Notes under the pieces: generated by a model | Told to the model about the DNA's origin: nothing | Database searches by the model: none | Seen by the model: only the letters and a program-made list of their open reading frames with translations | Source of the DNA: Shinisaurus crocodilurus | Lineage: Eukaryota; Chordata; Lepidosauria; Squamata; Shinisauridae | Direction: 5' to 3' | Assembly (NCBI GenBank): GCA_021292165.1 | Contig: CM037888.1 | Coordinates: 28,137,140 to 28,201,139 of the forward strand | Length of the DNA stretch: 64,000 nucleotides | Made by a program: the position numbers and the translations under genes | Shown here: one piece after another, positions 41,047 through 50,487 of the stretch | How positions within the stretch are numbered: the stretch's first letter is position 1 | Layout of the letters: the number at the start of each line of letters is the position of its first letter

Positions 41047-41496
41047 CAGTGCCATAAAAGGAAGCAGACACCCGTTCTCTCTTTTCATTTATTCGAGTGA
41101 TATGTTTGCCCTCTAACCTGTGGACAATAAAATTACACTTATCCTTCCAGTATATTCCGTGAGAAAAGGTAATACTAAGGAAAACTAGGGAACAAAGAAT
41201 GCTGCTTCTTTGGGCCACTCGCAACTGGGTTAAGTCTCATGGCATTAGCTTATGTTTGACTTGTATTCTGGCTGGATTCCAGGAATGGTGCAAAAACTCT
41301 CCTGGTAATTTTTGCTAGTCTTGTCAAAACCCTTTTAGCTTCCTGAGAAAATCCTCAGATGCTTTCCTTAAGGAGGAACCTCTAAATTCGTGTATCTCTA
41401 CATGTAAGTGTTGGTTATCCATAATATCAAACTATTTGGTTATCCATAACATCAAGCTACATCTCCCACAATATAACCTGAGGAGCTCCATTACAG
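41045..41496. other. Unassigned stretch
   Basis: 'tatccataa[tc]atcaa' is repeated near 41418 and 41440. No gene was recognised. Confidence 0.3.
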
Positions 41497-42128
41497 CATG
41501 AGTGGGCAACCTTTTTTTCTCTCTGTCAAGGGCCTTATTTATTTATTATATTTATGCCCCGCCTTTTTTCTCCTGAAAGGAACCCAAGGCAGCTTACATA
41601 ATCCTCCTCCTCCCCTCCATTTCATCCTCACAACAACCCTGTGAGGTAGGTTGGGCTGAGAGTCAGTGACTGGCCCAAAGTCACCCAGTGAGTTTTTTCA
41701 TGGCCGAGCGGGGACTAGAACCCGGATCTCCTGAGTCCCAGTCCAACACTCTCACCACTACGCCACACTGGCTCTGTATTCCTTTGTGGGTAGCTTTTCG
41801 GGGGCAACAAGTTGGCAGTTGGCTGGGTTGAAGCTAGTGATGGGCAAGGCCAGAGTCAGCACCCAAAGTAGGTGGGTCACCTCTTCTCTTTTTCTGCCAC
41901 TTCTATTTCTCTCTCACAGTCTTCCTTCCTGCCCTGTGGCAAACAGGGAAGGGACAGAACACTCTTGCCACAGGTCTAAAATGATTGCATGCAGAAGGCT
42001 TTTGAAATGAGTCCGAGGGCCACAGGAAATTAAATCGAGGGCCACAGGAAATTAAGTTGAGGGCCGCAGGAAATGAGGCCAAGAGCCACATGCAGCCCTA
42101 AGGCTGCAGTGCAGGCCACCCACGCCTG
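41497..42128. mobile_element. hAT-like element disrupted by a Sauria SINE
   Basis: The left end 'catgagtgggcaaccttttt' and right end 'gtgcaggccacccacgcctg' are inverted repeats of the CAGGGGTGGGCAACC type. Inside lie a SINE (41534-41775) and three tandem units of about 23 bases beginning 'gagggccacaggaaatt' at 42013-42082. Coding sequence is absent. Confidence 0.6.
41534..41775 (-). repeat. Sauria SINE
   Basis: Full-length minus-strand copy from 'agagccagtgtggcgtag' to the ATAAATAA tail, very close to the plus-strand copy at 23121. Confidence 0.92.
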
Positions 42129-43297
42129 CATTAGAGGCTGTTGTAGAATAGAATTAGAATTTGTATTTGTTGTATTTGTCTATATTTCTGATTATTCCCA
42201 CTGGTTCCATCACTGCTGGACTTCAGGGCAGAAGTCCAGGGCCCCACATAGGCCATTGGGGCTCTAACCATGCCTGCGAGTGAGCAGCAGATGGATGGGG
42301 GTGCAGCTGCAGCAAGCACTGCGAAGCCCTGTGCTGGCAGCTGGGGCTCCCAGAATGCCTAGGGAGAGTGCCAGGGGACTCCGAACGAGAGCAATGATGG
42401 CAGCGAGTCCAGCCAATCAGATGCCTATAAAAAGGGCAAAAAGAAGACGGGGAAAAGGGACCCATTCCCATCGCTGCCCAGTAAGCTGGAGGGGAAGGAG
42501 GCATCACCGCCTCCAGGTTGCCACCACCTGCGAGGCTGCCTCCTCCTCCTCCTCCTCCTCCTCCTCCTCAACTGAGCAGATGGAGCCGTCTGAGCCTGTC
42601 AGCCCTGAACTGGGGCTGGGCCTGCTTTTTCCTTCCCCACAAGGTTTCTCTCTCCTCCTCAGCCTCTCTGGCCACAATCCTGAGGACACTTCCTCCTTCT
42701 CCCTGTCCCTGGAACAAAGTAGGCCCTTGAAAGAACCAAAGGACCCAGGAGTGTGAAGGCAGCTGGCTCAGAAGAGGAAGGGAGGGAAGCAGAGTGGCCA
42801 GCACAGGGTGGGGTGGGGGGCAAAGAAATTGGGGCCAGGCTAGCATGGGGGGTAAAACAGGAGAAGAAGAGCGGCAAGGGGAGAAAGTGGAGTTGCAAAG
42901 GCAGCATGTTGGCACAGGGGGCGGCAGCTGCAGCGTGACTGAGTTCTCAGCTCTAGGTCAGCAGTGTGGGGGCCATTGGAGGGCCCCTGGCCTAGGGATG
43001 GGACTGTAGCCAGGTGTGGGCTGGGGGGCTGCCCCCCTAAATTTTATCGCACCCCCCCTATTTTTTTTTTTTTTTTACATACAATGATAAAACAGTTTAC
43101 AATTTTGTCTTTTAAAGGCCTGCAAACCGGATGAACTGTCCGCCCTAATTGTTTTGCACCTCCCCCAGAACCTTTTTGGCAGACTACGGGCCTGCCCACA
43201 AACCTGGCACTGCTCCTGGTTATCTAAGTGCTTTCGAAGGCACCCTCCACCGCACCACGGCTGCTGGAAGACACCGGGTGGCCACGGCTGCTGCTTT
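42129..43297. other. GC-rich unassigned stretch with (CTC)n and a long open frame
   Basis: The plus strand is open at 42280-42756 (158 codons), with a Ser run from the (CTC)n at 42539-42568 and a PSEPVSPELG motif. The peptide is low-complexity and Pro/Ser/Arg-rich, with no recognisable domain. A TATAAAAA-like word lies near 42427. It may be part of an unrecognised element. It was not called as a gene because no homology or splice context supports it. Confidence 0.3.
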
Positions 43298-43600
43298 GCA
43301 GAGGACAGTCATCTCTGTGTGAAGGTGTCCTCTGTCTGAAGGGCGGTCCAGTTCAAGATAAAGAACCACAGAGGGGGGCCTTGCGATTGCCCATCAGCAA
43401 TTAGCACCTGGACAGCAGACTGAGCAGTCACACAGGTCACCTGGTCAGCCTTTCCCACCATGGTGACACGTATTTCTAATTAAAGTATACTTATTATTTC
43501 TAACTTGTATCTATGTGTTTAGCATATGCAAATGTTATGCAAATAGGTGTCCTCTTTTGTCCTCTTTTTGGGTGATGTGTGAGTGGCTACACAACATGAG
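43298..43600 (+). repeat. Unclassified dispersed repeat X1
   Basis: Copy parallel to 17808-18165, with 'gtgtcctctgtctgaagg', 'ttagcacctggacagcag' and 'gtcctctttttgggtgatg'. It contains two ATGCAAAT-like words near 43530. Confidence 0.75.
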
Positions 43601-43635
43601 CAGTACTTTCTAAAACTCTAACTGGCAGTGGCTCT

Positions 43636-43894
43636 TTATCTATCTATCTATCTATCTATTTATTTATTATATTTACGTATATCTCACCTTTTTTCCTGCA
43701 AGGAACCCAAGGTGGCTTACATAATCCTCCTCCTCTTCTCCATTTTATCCTCAGAACAACCCTGTGAGGGAGGTTAGGCTGAGAGTCAATGACTGGCCTA
43801 AAGACACCCAGTGAGCTTCATGGCCGAACGGGGACTAGAACCTGGAGCTCCCGAGTCCCAGTCCAACACTCTCACCACTGTGCCACCCTGGCTG
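43636..43894 (-). repeat. Sauria SINE with (TCTA)n tail
   Basis: Full-length minus-strand copy. The tail has mutated into TATC/TCTA tetranucleotides at 43636-43660. Confidence 0.9.
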
Positions 43895-43922
43895 TCAGCC
43901 TCAGTGCCTCCAGCCCTCTCTT

Positions 43923-44155
43923 GTCTACTTTTACTGGCAGTGGCTCTTCAGGACCTTCAGGGCAGTGGCTCTTCAGGACCCCCAACAATTTTGGGGGATC
44001 TTGTCTACTTTTACTGGCAGTGGCTCTTCAGGACCTCAGGTAGAGAAGGGACTTTCTCAGCACCCGCTGCCTGTTCCTTTTTAGAGTGGAAACACCAGGG
44101 ATGGAACCAGAGCCTCCTACATGCAAAGTATGTGCTCTGCCCATGAGCTGCGGCC
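43923..44155 (-). repeat. tRNA-derived SINE (family B) with internal duplications
   Basis: A worn copy whose head lies at 44090-44155. The 20-base phrase 'ggcagtggctcttcaggacc' occurs three times, at 43936, 43961 and 44016, and a 36-base block is duplicated 80 bases apart. Confidence 0.65.
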
Positions 44156-44542
44156 CCTTCAAAATGAATAATTACTCACTCGATCCTTTTCAGGGAAGGA
44201 GAAGACATTTCACCCACCTCTCTCTTACAAAGAATTTGATTAAAGGGCAAGGATTTAAACCTAAACAAACAAATCCCCTACACGCTATCATCGTGAATTC
44301 CTCCTGAAAATTATACATAATTGGGAATCTGTTCTCACCCTTGTAGCTGATTGTATTGTAAAGTGAGTTTTGTTATTATTGTCGTCATGGCTCTATCGTG
44401 CATCCATGTCATTCCGTTCCACTCTGCTTTGGTTAAGCCTTCCCCCAGGCCTGTTTTTCACTACAAACTTGAACTACTTTAACTGCTAGAACTGTCCCAA
44501 CAGGCTTCTGGGGGTTGTACTTGGTGAGGATGCTGAGAAGCT
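44156..44542. other. Unassigned stretch
   Basis: No gene or repeat was recognised. Confidence 0.3.
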
Positions 44543-44705
44543 CACGCTGGCTCAGCTTGCCTGAGTGTGGAAAGCTAAGCAGGGTGAGGCCTGGTTATTA
44601 CTTGGATGGGAGACCCCTCCTCTAGTTTCCTGCATCGAGCAGGGGGTTGGACTCGATGGCCTTGTAGTAGGCCCCCTCCAACTCTATGATCTATGAATCT
44701 ATGAA
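44543..44705 (+). repeat. 5S rRNA-headed SINE with CR1-type tail, most complete copy
   Basis: The head reads 'gctggctcagcttgcctga', then box A-like 'ggaaagctaagcagggtg', intermediate 'aggcctggttattacttg' and box C-like 'gatgggagacc', in 5S rRNA order. The linker 'cctcctctagtttcctgca' leads to the CR1 3' end: 'cgagcagggggttggactcg', 'atggccttgtag' and 'tctatgatctatgaatctat'. The head keeps the internal control region of a type 1 polymerase III promoter. Confidence 0.9.
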
Positions 44706-45230
44706 CTCTGTGTTAGAAATCCTTAGCCATTCCTACACCCAACAAAACTACAGTTCCCAGGAGAGAGAGGATGATGGTTGAACCAGTTTTAAGTCTATAG
44801 TGTGAATATAGTGTGACGCCCTCCATGCTGGTCTAAGCCCCAAGCTTATCTGGATGTTACTTTAGTGAGAGTGGATGCAGTGGGGTCATTTCTACTTAAG
44901 GCAGGTACTGCAGTGCCCAAAGCTTTCCTGAAAAGCAGGTCTCAAATACTCTTTCCCTGTAATCTCAGATATATAGACTTGGATTGTGTATACTCAAGTG
45001 CAGGAGGGAGAGGCCAGAGGAATTTTGCATATGGTCAAAGGCATTATTACTTCATACTTCATGCATTATTACTGTCTTCATTCCCCAGAGGGCATAGGTC
45101 AGGAATGCGGCTTATGGAAGGCCAGGGTTTGTAGCACCAAGCAGGCAGCAAGGCCCACAGAAATGGCACAAGCAGAGTCTCCGTGATGGGACAGATCAGA
45201 CCCGCAGGTCAGAGGTTCTGCACCCTGGCA
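44706..45230. other. Unassigned stretch
   Basis: No gene or repeat was recognised. Confidence 0.3.
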
Positions 45231-45392
45231 TAGGAACACAGGAAACTGCCTTATACTGAGTCAGACCATTGGTCCATCCAGCCCAGTGACTGGCAATGGC
45301 TTATCAGGGTTTCAGGCAGGAGTCTATCCAGTCCTACCTGGAGATGCCAGGGATTGAACCTGGGGCTTTTTGCATGCAAAGCAGCTGCTCTC
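45231..45392 (-). repeat. tRNA-derived SINE (family B)
   Basis: Minus-strand copy with 'ggttcaatccctggcatc' (B box), 'ctccaggtaggactgga' and 'actcagtataaggcagtt'. The extreme head is missing. Confidence 0.9.
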
Positions 45393-45766
45393 AAGTGGGT
45401 ACAATGGCCCTCTGGGGAACAAAGATGGTGGGCAAGATTGGAGCTTGGCTCCACAGTTCACCTGGCCTCTGTTTAAAGTCAACACAGACATATCATATGG
45501 TGGTGGCTAAGTTGTCATTTGGAGGCTCTCTGGGTTATGGGGCTAAAGTATTTGCAAGACGCCAGGCTAGGGTGGGTCAACATTCACTCCAGCAGCTTGG
45601 ATAAGTGTATTGCTTTTGTCCTCCACGGTGGTGACCTCATCATTATGCAGAATCAGGGCAGAGCAGAAGCAGACACGCTCAGAGACGGAGGCCCTGATCG
45701 GCAGATAGGGCGGTGTTGGGTACTGGCTGGGGATCAGCTAAAGGACACAAACAACACTTTCTGAGT
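45393..45766. other. Unassigned stretch
   Basis: No gene or repeat was recognised. Confidence 0.3.
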
Positions 45767-45770
45767 CACA

Positions 45771-45855
45771 GAAGAAGAAGAAGAAGAAGAAGAAGAAGAA
45801 GAAGAAGAAGAAGAAGAAGAAGAAGAAGAAGAAGAAGAAGAAGAAGAAGAAGAAC
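45771..45855. repeat. (GAA)n microsatellite
   Basis: Pure run of about 28 GAA units. Confidence 0.97.
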
Positions 45856-45879
45856 CAAAAAACAATAGGAAGCCACACT

Positions 45880-46260
45880 TTCTGTATTGTTCCTAGCCAA
45901 AATATGTCACATTCTAAATCCTGGAGAACCTCCCCAAACATACAGTGAACATGGAATGAATTCTAAGTTAATTGACAAGTTAAAATCATATAACCTGGCT
46001 ATCGAAGGTAGGAGGTGCACTTGCTGTGTGGCAACAGCACAAGCCATGCAAAGGGAAGAAACTTCAGCTCCAGTATCACCTTCATTCATCTGCTCAAAGA
46101 ATGTTGCTGCTGAGGTTGCCATGGCAACACAGGTTTGACCTCTCACTTTTTACTCTTCCAGGAGCTAAAAAGGTAAAAAAAGAAGAGCTATTCTTGCTGT
46201 GCATGAAAAGCCAACTTCCTCCCCTCAGAGGATGCTAAATTTCTCCATAGCCGAGTAATC
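45880..46260. promoter_or_regulatory. Candidate regulatory element with an exact RFX X-box palindrome
   Basis: Unique sequence. GTTGCCATGGCAAC at 46115-46128 is a 14-bp perfect palindrome and equals the full two-half-site X-box bound by RFX factors. RFX sites control ciliary genes and many enhancers; what this one does is unknown. No adjacent promoter or first exon was recognised. Confidence 0.45.
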
Positions 46261-46694
46261 AAATATGGAAATGATTGCCTGTAGGTGAAACCTAAGAGAG
46301 ACATGAAGAAATGGGACCCACTGTGAGGAGCATGAGCAATTATGAGGCCTCTCAGAAGCTTCACTCCTTCTCCACGGTCCAGGACAAGTTTGCTAGTGAG
46401 GTTGTCTCTTGGACTAACTAATATATATGTGGTCCTGATGAGTCAGGTGGAGCATGGGTGTCAGAGCCACTCTAATCTCGTTCAGGCTGTGCCAGTTGAT
46501 ATGTGCCTGGATTGCTTGGGTGAGCCATGTGCCCTGGACTCTGTGGTCTTTGGAGCAGGCTCCCCATCAGCTCAGGCTGGCTCTGTGGCGGGAAGTATTT
46601 TGGAGGGCTGGGATCTTTTTTATAGGGATGGGTGTACGAGCATTGTTTGAGATCTCTGTGATCATCTGAACATCGTCTCGCTGCCCGTCTTGCG
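46261..46694. other. Unassigned stretch
   Basis: No gene or repeat was recognised. Confidence 0.3.
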
Positions 46695-46913
46695 CCCGAT
46701 TCCCATTTGTGGTCGCTATTTGCTTTACGCGAGCCAGAAACGTGCCGCAAATCGAGCTGCGATTGAATAGGAGATTTGCGCAAATCTCTCCAAATCTGTG
46801 CAAATTGTATGATTTGTGCAGATTTGCTCCATACACCAAAGCAGGGCTGATTCAGTCTACTGAGGAAAATTGCCCAAATTAGGAAATTTGTGCAAATCAT
46901 AATGGGAATCGGG
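46695..46913. repeat. Inverted-repeat-bounded segment
   Basis: The 13-base CCCGATTCCCATT at 46695-46707 recurs inverted at 46901-46913. The inside has 'gatttgcgcaaatc' and 'gatttgtgcagatttgc' words resembling the interior of 'TAGGGATG' elements. Confidence 0.45.
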
Positions 46914-47087
46914 AACGAGATGAAAGTGAGCATGTGTTCGACAATTTCCAAGCATTTTCGGCAGACACGTGCTCGTGCTTGCACTCGTGTTCAGAGTTTC
47001 AATGCTGCTCTACATTTTTGGCCCTTAAGGTCACATGCGGTGTCAGTTTGGAAGATGGGGCTACACATGTGAGCTTGTGGGCACACA

Positions 47088-47148
47088 AACACACACACAC
47101 ACTTTCTTCACACACGTACACACTTTCACACACACACACACACTTTCT
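47088..47148. repeat. Interrupted (CA)n tract
   Basis: Several CA runs separated by 'ctttcttcacac' and similar words. Confidence 0.85.
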
Positions 47149-47380
47149 CTTGAAACCCGGAAGCTGACCCTCCGCATGCTGATTCCTAGAGTGTCCTCTG
47201 GGAAACAGGCCCTCTGAGTGCTGATTCCTAGAGTGTCTTTGGAAGTAGCAGCAGAAAATTAGGTGGTTATTTTGGCTGAGCAGATCAGGGGGGGGGGGAG
47301 TGGCAAACAACACCTCGGAGGCCACATGCAGCCCACAGGCCATTGATTGTGCACCCCTGCTTTAGATCCTTGGCCAGTGG

Positions 47381-47576
47381 AACATAGGAACATAGATAGC
47401 TGCCTTATACTGAGTCAGGCCATGGGTCCATCTAGCCCAGTATTGTTGACACTGACTGGCAGCGGCTCTCCAGGTATCAGGCAGGATTCTTTCCAAGCCC
47501 TACCTGGAGGCCGGGGATCAAACCTGGTACCTTCTGGATGCAAAGCAGCTGCTCTATCACACTGATACAGCCCCTG
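47381..47576 (-). repeat. tRNA-derived SINE (family B), near full length
   Basis: Minus-strand copy from 'ggggctgtatcagtgtgat' (altered A box) through 'ggtttgatccccggcc' (B box) to 'gtataaggcagctatct' and a final 'ttcctatgttcc'. Confidence 0.9.
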
Positions 47577-48742
47577 CAGTGGTATTCTGATGTGCATCTT
47601 CCTGGTGATGTTGTCCTGATAAGGGAGCAGGTACTATTGGAGGCACCTGGAGTCCTGGCTTGGGCAGGGCATGATGTCTATACAAGAGATCATTAGGCCT
47701 AGAACTTGTGCTAGATTCATCAGGCCTGTCTTTTTGCTCTGTAGTCTATGCTATGGATAAGGAAAAGGAAAAAAACAACAGGAGGGCACCAATCACAGGA
47801 TAGGAAGAGAGGATGCCTCCAGGACTACTGAGCCTATCACATTATGAATATATAAATATACATCCTTCTTTAGGGGGACTCTTTGGTACAACTTTAGTCT
47901 TTGGCCTCCAACTCTTTTTGAAACACAGCCAGTGACCAAAGCTTCAGGTTGGTTGGGCCTAAGATTGCTCCAGAAGAAGAATTTAAATTCAAAACATGTG
48001 GAGTTCAAAACATGTTGGGCTTCCTTTCCAACCTATAACATGGGTGCCCCAAGCAGCACAGGCAGCAGGAGTCTGTGGCATCTAGCTAGCCTAAAAGCAA
48101 AAGGGCCTGTGTGGGCAGGACAGAGAGTTGGGCCTGCATTCTGCCCGGCCTATCTTCTGCGGTTATGCTCTGTTCCCTGCCTCCATAAAAAGAGGCAAAG
48201 GACATGTGAATATGTGTATGTGCATGCATGCACATGTGTGTGGATGCTGGGGGGTGGTGTGGTATATATGTGAAGTAACATTATCCTGTTCATGACTTGT
48301 GGCACACTTGTGGGACATTTAATGGAATATCAAAGGAAGTGCAAACCCTGTCCTGTCATTTCCACTGAGCTTTCCACGTCATATTCATGGAAAGATGTTG
48401 GAGTGTCTTGGAAATCCTTGCTTTTCTGAGCAGCGTCTGGGTGCATGTGGGTTCTTGGGCTTGTTTGTTTGTCTTCCACAGAAAAGTCAGTTGCACAAAC
48501 TGATGCACATGAGAACAGCAAGCTTGCGCATGCCCATTGACCTGCTGTGTCATAGTGAATGGGAATGTGCTTTGGAATCCCCAGTCCCCTTCAGTGCTGC
48601 ATGATATCCAGGAGTAGAATGGACGTCTGGCTGCACATTCAGCCTCCCCCCCGCACATACGCACCCTTCCTATTTAGCTTGTGCACAAAATGTGCATATC
48701 CAGTTGCTGGCTATTAAGAAAGAGGGACTGTATAGCCCAGAA
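47577..48742. other. Unassigned stretch
   Basis: About 1.2 kb without a recognised gene or interspersed repeat. Confidence 0.3.
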
Positions 48743-48749
48743 AGAAGGA

Positions 48750-48862
48750 CCTACACAGTGGTAGGGAACTTGCTATGCATGAAGAAGGCTCCAGGTTCAG
48801 TCACTGGTGTCTTCATTTAAAAGGACCTCAAGTAGCAGCTGATGTGAACGTCCCCTGTCCCA
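48750..48862 (+). repeat. tRNA-derived SINE (family B variant), partial
   Basis: Has 'cacagtggtagggaac', 'ggctccaggttcagtcac' (B-box-like) and 'ctcaagtagcagctgatg'. The middle differs from the main family. Confidence 0.6.
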
Positions 48863-48869
48863 CTGAGCC

Positions 48870-49150
48870 AGCGCCAGTAAGAGTTGACCAGGAGGCTTGT
48901 GGAGCCTTGAGGAATTAAATTGCCTCTAAATTCCACCTGACCTTGGGCAGCAGCAGTGGCAGTACCGATAGGAGAGCCAAGCAAGGGATGCCGACTGGGC
49001 TTTGGTGTGGAAAACTGCGGGCGAGATGGTAGGCATCGTAACCGGCCGAAGCACTGCGATGTGGAAGGCAACGGGACGCCACCACATTATATTTTCCAAT
49101 TATACACGTCATGGCTAGACAGTCAGTCTAGCCATGATGATGTCCAACCT
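48870..49150 (-). repeat. Unclassified dispersed repeat X3 (inverted copy)
   Basis: The reverse complement matches 34924-35225 with the same block order. It opens on the minus strand with a clean hairpin: 'tcatggctaga' and 'tctagccatga' around 'ctgactg'. A frame from the second ATG is open for 65 codons and resembles the frame in the other copy. Confidence 0.72.
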
Positions 49151-49219
49151 CTGGTAGGAGAGAAACAAGAAGAAAAAGAAGGTGGACAAATGTCTGATCT
49201 GGAACAAAGCAGTTTCCAA

Positions 49220-49396
49220 TGTTGCGGAAGGGTGGTAGAGCACATGTTTATATGCAGAATTTCAATCCCTGGCAGGATCTCCTGGTGGGATTGGGAAAGG
49301 CCCTATCTGAAACCATAGAGGGCTGCTGCCATTCCATGTGGCAGTACTAAGCTAGATGAACCAAACAGTCGGACTCAGTATGAGGCAGCTTCCTAG
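49220..49396 (+). repeat. tRNA-derived SINE (family B)
   Basis: Plus-strand copy with 'ggtggtagagcacatg', 'tttcaatccctggcag' and 'gactcagtatgaggcagctt' at the end. Diverged. Confidence 0.8.
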
Positions 49397-49729
49397 GCTC
49401 TACCTGATATTGTTATCATTCAGGGATGAACTGATACAGATGTCATGTGAACTCTCTTTAAGGCTGCGATTCTAAGCATGCTCGGTTGCAAGTAAGCGGC
49501 ATAATGAGCTGCACCAGTGGAACAGCAATATGCATGCATGTCAGAAATCGAACCCGGGGGATTATTGTGACATCCCTGGAGATATTTATTGAGCAGCTTT
49601 CTACTTTCCAGCATACCATATTTTCTAAATGTAAGATGGGTCATGGCTCAGTGGTAGAGCCTGTGCTTTGCATGCAGGAGGTCCCATGTTCCACCCCTGG
49701 CATCTCCAGGTAGGGCTGAGAAAGACATG

Positions 49730-50261
49730 GTTAGGCCCCATCTTGAGTACTGCGTCCAGTTCTGGGCACCACACTTTAAGAAGGACGTAGACAAACTGGA
49801 GGGTTCAGAGGAGGGCAACAAGGATGATAAAGGGACTGGAAACAAGGCCCTATGAGGAGAGACTGAAAGAACTGGGCATGTTTAGCCGTCAGAAGAGGAG
49901 ACTGAGGGGAGATATGATAGCACTCTTCCAGTACTTGAAGGGATGTCACACAGAGGAGGGCCGGGATCTCTTCTCGATCATCCCAGTTTGCAGGACACAG
50001 AATAATGGGCTCAAGTTACAGGAACCTAGATTCCACCTAAACATCAGGAAAATTTTCCTGACTGTCAGAGCAATAAGACAATGGAACCAACTACCTAGGG
50101 AGGTGGCGGGCTCTCCCAATCTGGAGGCATTCAAGGTGCAGCTGGACAGCCATCTGTCAGGGATGCTTTGACCTGGATTCCTGCATTGAGCAGGGGGTTG
50201 GATTTGATGGCCTTGTAGACCCTTTCCAACTCTACTTTTCTATGATTCTATGATTCTATGT
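49730..50261 (+). repeat. CR1 LINE 3' end nested in a SINE
   Basis: Young CR1 copy starting near 'tggttaggccccatcttgag'. It has an open frame of 115 codons from [18 protein letters not shown] to the stop at 50171 and a 3' UTR ending in repeated TCTATGAT. It differs from 20622-21297 at only a few positions by eye. A 3-base or longer gap near 49800 ('ctggagggttcag') breaks the frame upstream. Confidence 0.93.
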
Positions 50262-50298
50262 TTGAATCCACCAAAGGCTACTGCCAGTCAGTGTAGAC

Positions 50299-50430
50299 CA
50301 GGGGTGGAGAATCTGCAGCCTTCCAGATGTTGCTGGACTCCACCTCCCATCAGCTCCAGCCAGCATGGTCAATTGTCAGGGATAATGGTAGTTGTAGTCC
50401 AATAACACCAAGAGGGGCACAGCTTCCTCA
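50299..50430. mobile_element. hAT-like MITE nested in a SINE
   Basis: Starts 'caggggtggagaatctgcag', contains 'tgttgctggactccacctcc' and the complementary 'ggtagttgtagtccaataac'. The right terminal repeat is degraded and no target duplication remains. Confidence 0.75.
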
Positions 50431-50487
50431 ATACTTGACCTCGATGAGGTAGGTCTGACTCAATGCAAGGCGATTTCCTATGTTTTT

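Larger units (their letters stand above)
49641..50487 (+). repeat. tRNA-derived SINE (family B) split by CR1 and by a hAT MITE
   Basis: The SINE head is at 49641-49729 ('catggctcagtggtagag', B-box remnant 'tgttccacccctggcatc'). The body resumes at 50262-50298 ('ggctactgccagtcagtg') and the 3' end at about 50431-50487 ('aatacttgacc', 'aggtctgactcaatgc', 'gatttcctatg'). The three pieces together give one SINE in the right order. Confidence 0.87.

Noticed and set aside
42280..42756. 158-codon frame as a coding gene
   Set aside because: Low complexity, with a Ser run from a microsatellite. Kept only as a finding.
44560..44620. 5S rRNA gene
   Set aside because: Only about the internal control region is present and it is fused to a CR1-type tail, so it is a SINE head.
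48870..49150. Helitron end in repeat X3
   Set aside because: The hairpin is suggestive, but the CTRR terminus is not shared by both copies and no TC start was found.
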